The position numbers and the translations under genes are program-made. A stretch of DNA of 26,705 nucleotides, taken from positions 1 to 26,705 of the forward strand of contig PNIA01000008.1 in NCBI GenBank assembly GCA_002877855.1. The letters run 5' to 3'. This document shows, one piece after another, positions 1 to 7,796 of the stretch. Each line of letters begins with the position of its first letter. The first letter of the stretch is position 1. The stretch is from Caldisphaera sp. (GTDB lineage: Archaea > Thermoproteota > Thermoprotei_A > Sulfolobales > Acidilobaceae). The notes beneath the pieces are model-generated. The model was not told where the DNA came from. It made no database searches and was given only the letters and a program-made list of their open reading frames with translations.

Positions 1-1664
1 TTTTCCAATACTGTTCCATATTGCTCTCTTAATATCCTTTTGTTAGCCTTACCAGTTGAAGATAATGGCAATTCATTCAATACTATTACCTTATCAGGCA
101 ACCACCACTTAGATATGACACCTTTATTAACAAAATTTTCCATTAAAAAATTGTTTATTTCTTCTGTGTTAATCTTATTCTCCCAACCCTTCTTTGGAAC
201 TATTAATGCAACTGGCCTTTCTACCCATTTTTCATGCTTTGCGGCTATAACTGCAACCAACGAAACCCCTGGATGTTGACTTATTGCATCTTCAAGCCTT
301 AATGAAGATATCCATTCACCTCCGCTCTTTATTACATCTTTGTCTCTATCCATAATTAGAATAGAACCATCTTCATACCATACTGCTAGATCTCCAGTAT
401 GGAACCAATTTCCTGCCCAAGCCCTCTCTGTTTTTTCAGGGTCCTTGAAATACTCAGTTGCAACCCATGGTGATCTTACAACTATCTCTCCAATGGTTTT
501 TCCATCCTTAGGAACTGGTTTCATGCTTGAATCCACAACTTGTAAATCAACCAAAGGAATTGGGTATCCAGTCCTTAATTGAATTTTAAATAAATCTTGA
601 TAATTTAACTTATTATAAAATCTGCTTGGAGGAACTGCAAGAGTTAATACAGGCGCTGTTTCTGTTAACCCATAACCTACTACAACCTTTATTCCCCTCT
701 TCATTGCTATATAGGCTAACCCCTCAGGAATTGATGAACCTCCGTTAATAAACAATATATCATTTAAATCATATTTTTCGCTTTCTGGGTCTGTTAATAG
801 CATGTACAATATTGTTGGTACACCAGCAAAGTACGTAACTTTCTCGTTTTTAATCAATTCCAGATATACCTTTGGTACAAACCTTCCCGGATAAACTTGT
901 TTCTGGCCTATCAAGGATGAAGTAAATGGTAAGCCCCAGCTGTAAACATGATACATAGGAACAACATGCATGACTACATCCTTTGATGTCATCCTTAATT
1001 CCCCGAACGATGCAAAATGTAATGCGGATGACATTGCATGCAATACCATTGCCTTATGGCTGTGAATCACACCCTTTGGTAGACCAGTTGTTCCGCTAGT
1101 AAACCCCATAAATGCAGGCCTGTCTTCGCTGATGTCAGGGAAGTCATATTTACCCTTATTTTCTTTTATTAAGTCTTCATAATGATATGCCTTTGCCTCA
1201 CCAACCTTTTGAGGTATTGAATCTGAATCTACAATAACTACATGCTTAATTGTTTTTATCTTGCTTGCAACAAGATCTGCAAGCTGTAAAAAATCGTTAT
1301 GTGTTATTAATATCTTGTCCTCTGCAGAATTAAATACATAAATTATCTCGTTTGGAGATAGCCTTACATTAACTGGGTGAAGAACAGAACCCATCATTGG
1401 TATTGCAAAATAAGATTCGAAATGCCAGTTTGTGTTCCAGTCTAATGTTGCTATCCTGTCTAAATCGTTAACTCCCAACGATTTCATAGCATTTGCAAGG
1501 TATTGAACCCTATCGCAAAAATCTTTATATGAATACCTAAAAACTCCCTTGTTTGTTTTATATGCAATTTCAACATCAGGAAACAAATTGTACATCCTAT
1601 TATATACATATTTTATAGTTACATCGTAACCAGGTCTTTCAAGAACTTTTTCTTCTATGGACAC
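1..1664 (-). CDS. AMP-forming fatty-acyl-CoA synthetase (3' end outside window)
   Basis: This ANL-superfamily ligase activates a carboxylic acid to acyl-AMP and transfers it to CoA in the cytoplasm. About 554 codons are visible on the minus strand. The P-loop/A3 motif TSGTTGLPKG lies near residues 189-198, and motifs such as GYGLTET, the A7 region FHTGD and the A8 region DRDKDVIKSGGEWIS follow. The last visible residues include the A10 motif LSSTGKANKR with the catalytic Lys, so only about the last ten residues are missing. The start is taken as GTG at 1664, preceded by a G-run (about 1675-1680) that serves as Shine-Dalgarno. The overall pattern is closest to medium/long-chain fatty-acid-CoA ligases common in Sulfolobales and Acidilobales. 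The substrate cannot be fixed from sequence. The gene is divergent from the unknown gene at 1755, with a 90-bp AT-rich intergenic region. Confidence 0.93.
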   Translation of the reverse strand, partial: MSIEEKVLERPGYDVTIKYVYNRMYNLFPDVEIAYKTNKGVFRYSYKDFCDRVQYLANAMKSLGVNDLDRIATLDWNTNWHFESYFAIPMMGSVLHPVNVRLSPNEIIYVFNSAEDKILITHNDFLQLADLVASKIKTIKHVVIVDSDSIPQKVGEAKAYHYEDLIKENKGKYDFPDISEDRPAFMGFTSGTTGLPKGVIHSHKAMVLHAMSSALHFASFGELRMTSKDVVMHVVPMYHVYSWGLPFTSSLIGQKQVYPGRFVPKVYLELIKNEKVTYFAGVPTILYMLLTDPESEKYDLNDILFINGGSSIPEGLAYIAMKRGIKVVVGYGLTETAPVLTLAVPPSRFYNKLNYQDLFKIQLRTGYPIPLVDLQVVDSSMKPVPKDGKTIGEIVVRSPWVATEYFKDPEKTERAWAGNWFHTGDLAVWYEDGSILIMDRDKDVIKSGGEWISSLRLEDAISQHPGVSLVAVIAAKHEKWVERPVALIVPKKGWENKINTEEINNFLMENFVNKGVISKWWLPDKVIVLNELPLSSTGKANKRILREQYGTVLE

Positions 1665-1754
1665 AGCAATGCATCCCCCCACTCAATATAAATATATTCC
1701 CTATACTAATATAAATATTCATATACAATAAAATCTAATTGAGATGAAATTAAA
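1665..1754. promoter_or_regulatory. Divergent promoter region
   Basis: This 90-bp, very AT-rich spacer separates divergent starts at 1664 (minus) and 1755 (plus). It holds overlapping TATA-like tracts (AATATAAATATA near 1684-1695 and ATATAAATATTC near 1710-1721), suitable for TBP binding in either direction. The G-run at 1675-1680 on the minus strand is the likely Shine-Dalgarno of the synthetase. No operator-like palindrome stood out. The assignment rests on position and base composition only. Confidence 0.45.
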
Positions 1755-2414
1755 GTGCAAAGTTACGCAATCCCTATGGAAAATTGGTTAAAAGATAATA
1801 AATATAAGTTATTAACTGATAGAACTTCAGCTAAAATATTCTACTACTTCAAAGGAAATCCTCTATACATAGCCATTGAGAATGATTGGCCTATGCTTTA
1901 TTTGAGCAAGGTTAAACAAAAATTATTAATTATAAACCATAATATAAAAATAAACCATTCTTCTGAAATAATGGCTAGAGTCTTAGAACCGAATACGTTT
2001 AAGGTTATAGGAAATGTAATTATTAATAATAAAAATTCAAGATGTTTGGTAAAAGATATAGATGGTAATTTAGAGTATACGTGGTACCTAATAGATATAC
2101 ACTCCAGTTTCAAACTTGATCCCTTACAACAGCTAAAAGATTTAATAAAAAAAATAAAACCAAAATTAGTTGCAACATTAAATCTATTTACAGATCCTTT
2201 ATCTATCTATTCATTTAATATGTCAAACATATATGTACCCCCATTAATCTATGGTTCATCAAATTCCATTAACCTAGATGTAAGAAAATATTGGAAGAAT
2301 TTAAATATAGAATTAAAATTTTCTGATGATCCAATTACCTTTTCATATCCAAAAGATGACGATATAATTAGGGCTCGATCAATAATGGAGAAAATATTTA
2401 ACATTGGTTTCTAA
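1755..2414 (+). CDS. Hypothetical protein, 219 aa
   Basis: I do not recognise this protein. It starts with GTG at 1755, and the only ribosome-binding hint is a GATGA-type purine stretch 7 bases upstream. The product is predicted soluble, with mixed alpha/beta character, many Asn/Ile/Lys residues, no membrane segment, no signal peptide and no obvious metal or nucleotide motif. It has a Lys-rich helix in the middle (LKDLIKKIKPK) and a charged C-terminal helix. It is divergent from the acyl-CoA synthetase and convergent with UPF0147. Length and codon use look like the neighbouring genes, so it is probably a real gene. Confidence 0.7.
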   Translation: MQSYAIPMENWLKDNKYKLLTDRTSAKIFYYFKGNPLYIAIENDWPMLYLSKVKQKLLIINHNIKINHSSEIMARVLEPNTFKVIGNVIINNKNSRCLVKDIDGNLEYTWYLIDIHSSFKLDPLQQLKDLIKKIKPKLVATLNLFTDPLSIYSFNMSNIYVPPLIYGSSNSINLDVRKYWKNLNIELKFSDDPITFSYPKDDDIIRARSIMEKIFNIGF

Positions 2415-2513
2415 ATCCTGTTAAATAAATTTAAAATATTTTGTTACTGAAATTTAATAAACTTTCTTTCCTATTGAAAGTATCACACTTTAGTAAATAT
2501 TAAGACCATATGA

Positions 2514-2783
2514 CTAATCTCTTATTGTTTCTAGCATTGTTAATACTTGCCAAATTCTAGTCCTAGCATGAAATGGCATATTAGGATCTTGACTAATCTC
2601 ATCTAATGCAGAAACCGCATTTGCAGCCTTAACTCCTGGGGATAACTTGGGGTCTCTTAAATAGGTTAATGCGTTTGCTGCAGCTCTTCTTATATTTCTA
2701 GGAACTGCTGTATCATTTACTATTCCTGTAAGAATTCCTACTGCCAATTTTAATTTTTCTTCAGTATTAGCCTGAACCGACAT
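2514..2783 (-). CDS. UPF0147 family protein
   Basis: This is an 89-aa all-helical protein of the archaeal UPF0147 family (PF03685). It shows the family signatures: an N-terminal helix with LAVGILTGIVNDTAVPRNIR, then RRAAANALTYL, and a central DPKLSPGVKAANAVS stretch before a C-terminal helix. The length is normal for the family. The ATG at 2783 follows a strong G-rich Shine-Dalgarno (GGGGGGAAG). The biochemical role of UPF0147 is not established to my knowledge. The protein is conserved across Archaea and is usually a single-copy small gene. The region upstream is gene-free for about 590 bp. Confidence 0.93.
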   Translation of the reverse strand: MSVQANTEEKLKLAVGILTGIVNDTAVPRNIRRAAANALTYLRDPKLSPGVKAANAVSALDEISQDPNMPFHARTRIWQVLTMLETIRD

Positions 2784-3019
2784 TTTCTTCCCCCCTTTTC
2801 TTTTGTTAAATCGCGTGCTTAAAACTTAAACTACAAATCTTTAATTAAAATATACTATTTTAATAAAAATTTAAAAAATTGTTTTTGATTATATTAAAAG
2901 CAGATTCTTATTTTATTAAGAGTAAACTAAGCTATTCATGTTATTCCAATTAAGTTAATTAGTAAAGGCATGCTTTTTGTTTATTATAGATGTAATTTTA
3001 TTTTCTACCTTCTTATATG

Positions 3020-3255
3020 AGATCATCGCTGACCTCTCCCACACTGAAGGGCTTGTTCCTGAGGTCTTAAGGGTTATCTATAGGAGCTACTCTGATTCCT
3101 CCCTATGTGGAAGTAAATTCGTTTCCCACTCTTCATCTTTATTTTGACCTAAGGGAAAATCTCACCCACCTTTTTCTTTAATTTGGTAACAAGGCAGAGG
3201 TCTACCTCATATCACTTTTCAGTGGGGCATACCTCATTTGATGGCTATTGCTTAT
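3020..3255 (-). mobile_element. Decayed IS200/IS605-type 3' end (TnpB tail and omega-RNA-like region)
   Basis: In the otherwise gene-free stretch 2784-3376, this segment is richer in GC than its surroundings. On the minus strand near 3025-3065 it contains a GGAACAAGCCCTTCAGTG...GGGAGAGGTCAGC-type sequence, resembling the hairpin and guide-scaffold end downstream of tnpB in IS605-family elements. In one minus-strand frame this reads SGTSPSVWERS, like the peptide encoded where tnpB tails overlap that scaffold. Upstream fragments such as GGIRVAPIDNP lie in other frames, separated by stops. I therefore read it as a truncated, mutated relic with no tnpA or intact tnpB. The identification is from memory of the family's 3' signature. 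The rest of the gap holds only AT-rich promoter-like sequence, including a TATTTAAAAAG tract near 3260. Confidence 0.5.
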
Positions 3256-3376
3256 CTAATTATTTAAAAAGAAACCTTAAAGGCATTACCTCACCTTAAA
3301 TGAAGAGGTTTGCGTTTATTTTTATCAACAATTTATTTTTAATCTTGGTCTTAGCTTATTTAATAGGTGACAAATA

Positions 3377-4111
3377 GTGGAATATATATGGGAATTAAAT
3401 GGAGCAAAATTCGATAAGGAAAATAAAATATTAGCTATTTTACCTATAGGTTCTCTAGAAAGACATGGAAATCACTTACCTTTAGGTACAGACACTATAG
3501 AAGCTCAGTTTATTGCTGAAAAGGTTGCAGAAAAGCTTAATGGACACATTTTTCCTCCGATTTGGTACGGTTCTTCAATGGGTTTATCGAGATTTCCAGG
3601 AACAATAAATATTGAAGATGATGCATTTAAAGGGTATGTAAAAAGTTTACTTAAAGAGATAGCTAGAAATGGTTATCAATTGATATTAATTATTAATGGT
3701 CATGGTGGCAATACCTCATTAATAAATATTTCAGCAAAAGAAGCGGCCTATGAAATGAATTCAACATATGTAATAATTGATTGGTGGAGGGATGTAGGCA
3801 AAGAGGCTAGGCAAAAGTTATTCTCTATGCCAGGACATGCAGGAGATGATGAAACTAGTGCAATGCTATTTATCGATGGAAATCATGTTGACATGAAATA
3901 TGCCACAGACTATAATCCAAATTTATTACCAAAAGTTTCTGTCCAATCTCCCATTATTGAGCACTATCTTTATCCGAATGCAGTATTGGGAGGAGGAACT
4001 AAAGGAGACCCATTAAAAGGAAAACAATGGATCGATGCCGTTATTGATGACATAATAAAAATTGTAGATAACATTAATCAGATTATGAAGACAAATAAAC
4101 TAGAAAAATAA
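3377..4111 (+). CDS. Creatininase-family amidohydrolase
   Basis: This 244-aa protein belongs to the creatininase / creatinine amidohydrolase family (PF02633), metal-dependent hydrolases acting on C-N amide bonds. The N-terminal motif PIGSLERHGNHLPLGTD (residues 23-39) supplies Glu28, His30 and Asp39 as metal ligands. INGHGGN (106-112) supplies His109, and GHAGDDETS (153-161) supplies Glu159. All expected ligands are present. Archaeal members include the FAPy deformylase ArfB and enzymes of unknown substrate, so creatininase activity itself is not implied. The start is GTG at 3377 with GGTGA exactly 6 bases upstream, a spacing that recurs in this window. The gene is convergent with the MFS carrier (22-bp gap). 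A role in catabolism of a nitrogenous compound alongside the carriers and AOR is speculation from context. Confidence 0.9.
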   Translation: MEYIWELNGAKFDKENKILAILPIGSLERHGNHLPLGTDTIEAQFIAEKVAEKLNGHIFPPIWYGSSMGLSRFPGTINIEDDAFKGYVKSLLKEIARNGYQLILIINGHGGNTSLINISAKEAAYEMNSTYVIIDWWRDVGKEARQKLFSMPGHAGDDETSAMLFIDGNHVDMKYATDYNPNLLPKVSVQSPIIEHYLYPNAVLGGGTKGDPLKGKQWIDAVIDDIIKIVDNINQIMKTNKLEK

Positions 4112-4133
4112 GTTTCAACATCAAGATATTTTA

Positions 4134-5429
4134 TTAAATTTTTTTATACTCTCCAGAGGCCTTTTCTAGAGGTAATCTATTTATATCATAACCTTTTATA
4201 TGCCAGCCTATTGAAGCCATCGCCCCAACTAACCATAAAACTGCATTATAAATTAAAAATTGTATCTCTGCAAATGAACTTGTTAGGTATATTGAGGCAG
4301 TATAAATTGCTATAATTGGAAATCTAACCAAACCTACTAAAAATGCTCTACTTTTTGTCGGCATAATAGTAGGCTCATAAACAGTTCTTACTGCCCAACC
4401 AAATTCGCTGAACATCATATTAAAAAATAACAACACATAAAATATTGGTATATATCTTGAATAAAACATAACATAAATTATTATGGGTATCATAGTCAAA
4501 AACCCACCTAGATATGAAAAAGTTGCAAAGTTTCTTGTACCTAATCTGTCAACTAATATCATAGCTATAATGCCTGCAATTGATGCACCTAAATTAGCAT
4601 ATAATACAACTAAAGTTAATGCTAATCCTGTAAAGTAATAATCAGCAATAATGTATGCCATTAATCCGTATGTTAAATATTGAGAAATACCTATTAAAAC
4701 AAGAAATGTATATCTCCATTTAAGGCTTACAAATCTATTAATATCATATGCCTGTACATCTTCGGTTTGTTGAGATATTTTTCCTGCTTCTTGGTTTGCT
4801 TTTTTTAAATCACCCTTGGCTACTAACCATCTTATAGATTCAGGTAGCGATAATCTTACAACTATTGCAAAAGCTGTACCAATAAGCGCAATAATTCCCA
4901 TAGAAATTTCCTCTATAGTAAATGACGATGATATTGAATATGTCAAGAAAGCTATAAATGATGCTATAGCTGCACCTAAATTATCAAAGTTTGGTATTAT
5001 TATCAACATCTTTTCTCTGTATTTCAATGGAAACAGTTCTGCTATTAATGATAGAGCAACAGGAACTTCTCCTTCTACTCCAATTACAGCTAAGGTATAT
5101 GCAAGCAACATTATATAAATATTAGATGAAAAAAATTTTGCATTTATTATGAAGATTATTGATCCGAGAGAATACAAAAACATAGTTATAAAAAATGTTG
5201 TTTTTCTACCTAATGATATGTCGGATAATCTTGGGAGTAAAAGATCTCCTAACAATGGCACCGCAGAAATAAAGATTAAATAAAATACATTATGGTACTG
5301 AGGGTATACTAAAATACCTATTGTAGTTATTATTCCCCACATCAAAAAACCAATAGCTATTGATACAAAAGCTAATGTTAAAGTTAAGTTCCATTTTGCC
5401 TTATCAATTTTTTCTAGTACATTGGACAA
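4134..5429 (-). CDS. MFS transporter, sugar-porter-like
   Basis: This 431-aa integral membrane protein has about 12 predicted transmembrane helices and belongs to the major facilitator superfamily. The loop between TM2 and TM3 carries the MFS signature (RLSDISLGRKTT, about residues 66-77). After TM6 it has the PESIRWLVAKGDLKKA motif typical of the sugar-porter/organic-acid (PF00083) branch. The start is TTG at 5429 with GGTGA four bases upstream. The carrier is probably a proton symporter for an organic solute. Its substrate is unknown. It is divergent from AOR across a 198-bp intergenic region with a perfect inverted repeat just upstream of this gene, so regulated expression is plausible. 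Confidence 0.9.
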   Translation of the reverse strand: MSNVLEKIDKAKWNLTLTLAFVSIAIGFLMWGIITTIGILVYPQYHNVFYLIFISAVPLLGDLLLPRLSDISLGRKTTFFITMFLYSLGSIIFIINAKFFSSNIYIMLLAYTLAVIGVEGEVPVALSLIAELFPLKYREKMLIIIPNFDNLGAAIASFIAFLTYSISSSFTIEEISMGIIALIGTAFAIVVRLSLPESIRWLVAKGDLKKANQEAGKISQQTEDVQAYDINRFVSLKWRYTFLVLIGISQYLTYGLMAYIIADYYFTGLALTLVVLYANLGASIAGIIAMILVDRLGTRNFATFSYLGGFLTMIPIIIYVMFYSRYIPIFYVLLFFNMMFSEFGWAVRTVYEPTIMPTKSRAFLVGLVRFPIIAIYTASIYLTSSFAEIQFLIYNAVLWLVGAMASIGWHIKGYDINRLPLEKASGEYKKI

Positions 5430-5446
5430 ATTCTCACCAATTGATT

Positions 5447-5465
5447 TTACTACTCACAGTAGTAA
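5447..5465. promoter_or_regulatory. Inverted repeat, possible operator of the MFS gene
   Basis: TTACTAC-TCACA-GTAGTAA is a perfect 7-bp inverted repeat with a 5-base centre, starting 18 bp upstream of the MFS TTG start. On the minus strand an AT-rich TATA-like tract (AAAATTTATTA) lies just beyond its far side, so the palindrome would sit between TATA box and start codon, where archaeal repressors bind. Inverted repeats this short arise often by chance in AT-rich DNA. The location is the argument, not the sequence alone. Confidence 0.35.
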
Positions 5466-5575
5466 TAAATTTTTCCTCTTATTTGTTAGGTGCAAATTTA
5501 AAAAAAGTATCTATTAAATAAAAAATTTAAAATAGATAAATATAAACAGGATAAAATATATTAAAATTTACATGT

Positions 5576-5627
5576 CATAAATATATTTAGTTTGTGAATA
5601 CTATATATAATACATTGGTGGGTATTT
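5576..5627 (+). promoter_or_regulatory. AOR promoter and ribosome binding site
   Basis: TATA-like tracts AAATATATTTA (5579-5589) and CTATATATAATA (5601-5612) precede the GTG start of the aldehyde oxidoreductase. GGTGGG at 5617-5622 is a good Shine-Dalgarno. The upstream tract is the better TATA box because a start about 25 bp downstream of it would leave the Shine-Dalgarno in the mRNA. Confidence 0.5.
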
Positions 5628-7493
5628 GTGCATTTCAGATTAGCCAGAATCAATCTTTCAGATAATAAATGGAAAGAAGAGAAAGTTGATGAAAAAACTT
5701 TAAGAAAATACATTGGTGGTAGGGGCTTGGGAACTTATTTTGCTTTAAAAGAAATTCCTAAGGGTATAGATCCACTTGGTGAATTAAACAAAATATATAT
5801 CATTGCTGGTCCATTAACTGGAACGGGTGCTTTCCAAACAGGTAGATATCATGTAGTTAGTAAAAGTCCATTAACTGGTTTTTTAGGTGATTCTAATAGT
5901 GGTGGGAACTTTGGACCTTGGTTAAGATTTTCAGGCTTTGATGGGATAATAATTGAAGGAAAAAGTGAATATCCATTATGGCTTAGCATTTCTGATGGCG
6001 ATATTAAATTTAATGATGCAACTAATTTGTGGGGAAAAGGAGTATATTATACTGAAAAACTAATAAGAGAAAAAGTAAACATGAGTAATGAAGCTATTGG
6101 AAGCTTATTATCAATTGGACCTGCAGGCGAAAATAAATCAAAAATAGCAGCTATAATAAACGATAGATATAGGGCAGCCGCAAGAACAGGATTAGCAGCA
6201 GTATTAGGAAGCAAAAAACTGAAAGCAATTTGGGTCTATGGTAGAAGGAATCTTTTAAAAGAGATGTTTGATTCAAAGAAATTTATTAGCGAAGCAAAAA
6301 AGCTGACTGATAAAATTATGGAAAATCCAGTATCTCAAGCTTTAAATCAACTAGGAACATTGGTGCTAATGAATATGACCAATTCTTTAGGAGGGTTGCC
6401 CACTAAAAATTGGACTAATGGAATTTATGATAAGGCTTTTAATATAAGTGGAGAATATTTAGCTGATACCTATTTAAAGGCAAAAAAAGGGTGCTGGGGA
6501 TGTACAATACAATGTAGTAGAGTTTCTGAGGTTTCATCAGGACCATATAAAACTCCTATATCTGAAGGACCAGAATACGAAAGCACATGGGCTCATGGAG
6601 CAAATATTTTAATTGATGATATAAGCTCTATAATAAAGATGAACTATTTAGAAAATGATATGGGTTTCGATACAATAAGCCTTGGTAATACGATTTCCAC
6701 ATTAATGGAGCTATATGAAATGGCTAAAAATGGGAAGCTACCAGAGGATAAGGCAAAGGAATTGCTTGATCTACTAAATATGAGCGGAATTGAACCAACA
6801 TGGGGAAATAAAGATGCGGTCATACAGTTAATCTACGAAGCTGCCTTTAGAAACAAAATAGGAGACCTTATAGCTGATGGTGCAAAAAATCTTGCTGAAC
6901 ATTTTGGAGCACCAGATGTAGCAATTCATGTAAAAGGGCTAGAACTACCTGCTTATGATCCAAGAGCACTAAATAGTATGGCTTTAAGTTATGCAACATC
7001 TAATAGAGGAGGATGCCATCTTAGATCGTATAGTGTTGCCTTTGATATGATAGGTGCCCCAGAAAAATGGGATCCATTAGCCAAAGATATCAAAAAGGTC
7101 AAAGGGATTAAAGATCAGCAAGATTGGTTTAGCGTGATTGATTCCTTGGTTATATGCAAATTTAATATGTTTAGTACAGGTCCAGATGATTATATTGAAG
7201 TAATAAAGGCTGTTACTGGTTGGAATAATATAACATCTGAAGAGTTAATGGTAACGGGAGAAAGAATCTACAATGCCGAAAGATTATTCGATATAAGAGA
7301 AGGTAATTATATCGATACTTTGCCTAATAGAATTTTAGAAGATCCCTTACCAGATGGACCAGCTAAAGGTCATACAGGTAAAGAATGGTTAGACTTTTAC
7401 CTACCTCAATACTACAAGATTAGAAATTGGGATAATGGAGTACCCACAAAAGAAATACTTGAAAAACTAGGACTTTCAGAATTTATTTATTAA
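5628..7493 (+). CDS. aor: Aldehyde:ferredoxin oxidoreductase (tungsten enzyme)
   Basis: This 621-aa protein belongs to the AOR family, which oxidises aldehydes to carboxylic acids with ferredoxin as acceptor, using a tungsten bis-pterin and one [4Fe-4S] cluster. The N-terminal domain begins with GGRGLGTYFA and the pterin-binding part includes GPLTGTGAFQTGR and FSGFDGIIIEG. The cluster ligands are visible as Cys289-x2-Cys292-x3-Cys296 and the distant Cys510. The DxxGL-like pterin/metal motifs appear as DTISLG (348-353) and DSLVIC (505-510), the latter ending in the fourth Cys. The GPEYES segment near residue 316 and His464 match the positions of active-site residues in Pyrococcus AOR. Length is normal. 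The GTG at 5628 is set by GGTGGG six bases upstream. AOR, FOR, GOR and WOR subfamilies cannot be separated with certainty here. Confidence 0.93.
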   Translation: MHFRLARINLSDNKWKEEKVDEKTLRKYIGGRGLGTYFALKEIPKGIDPLGELNKIYIIAGPLTGTGAFQTGRYHVVSKSPLTGFLGDSNSGGNFGPWLRFSGFDGIIIEGKSEYPLWLSISDGDIKFNDATNLWGKGVYYTEKLIREKVNMSNEAIGSLLSIGPAGENKSKIAAIINDRYRAAARTGLAAVLGSKKLKAIWVYGRRNLLKEMFDSKKFISEAKKLTDKIMENPVSQALNQLGTLVLMNMTNSLGGLPTKNWTNGIYDKAFNISGEYLADTYLKAKKGCWGCTIQCSRVSEVSSGPYKTPISEGPEYESTWAHGANILIDDISSIIKMNYLENDMGFDTISLGNTISTLMELYEMAKNGKLPEDKAKELLDLLNMSGIEPTWGNKDAVIQLIYEAAFRNKIGDLIADGAKNLAEHFGAPDVAIHVKGLELPAYDPRALNSMALSYATSNRGGCHLRSYSVAFDMIGAPEKWDPLAKDIKKVKGIKDQQDWFSVIDSLVICKFNMFSTGPDDYIEVIKAVTGWNNITSEELMVTGERIYNAERLFDIREGNYIDTLPNRILEDPLPDGPAKGHTGKEWLDFYLPQYYKIRNWDNGVPTKEILEKLGLSEFIY

Positions 7494-7796
7494 CTAATTC
7501 TTTAATATTTATATTTTTAAATTTAAATGTATAGATTAGAGTAAATATCTGAATTAATCTACTATAGAGAGAAAAGTTTGTTGCCTATATATGAATACTT
7601 TTACATTTTACAAAAGCATATTATTTATCATTTATATCACTAGATTTCTCATGATTGGATTAAAGCTCTATCAGTTTTTTGTTCAATCTAATTTCTTAAA
7701 TTAGGATAATCATCTTGCTTTAAGAGAAATTCATACTAATCTCTTTTCCTATACTGAAGGATAGATTTATCTTTACTTTATCATTTTTGTAATCAA
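7494..7796. other. Gene-free spacer between AOR and broken MFS gene
   Basis: This AT-rich spacer of about 300 bp lies between two convergent 3' ends. No coding frame of useful length or RNA gene is visible. T-rich tracts just after the AOR stop (7498-7530) could act as archaeal oligo-T termination signals. A short stretch near 7741-7770 (TATACTGAAGGATAG) faintly resembles the CACACTGAAGGG part of the IS605-like relic at about 3040, too weakly to call. Confidence 0.5.

Noticed and set aside
40..582. Plus-strand open frames opposite the acyl-CoA synthetase.
   Set aside because: They are shadows of the minus-strand gene, which has full family motifs.
7741..7772. Second IS605-like relic (TATACTGAAGGATAG).
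   Set aside because: Only an 8-bp core matches the relic at about 3040, and there is no supporting coding remnant.
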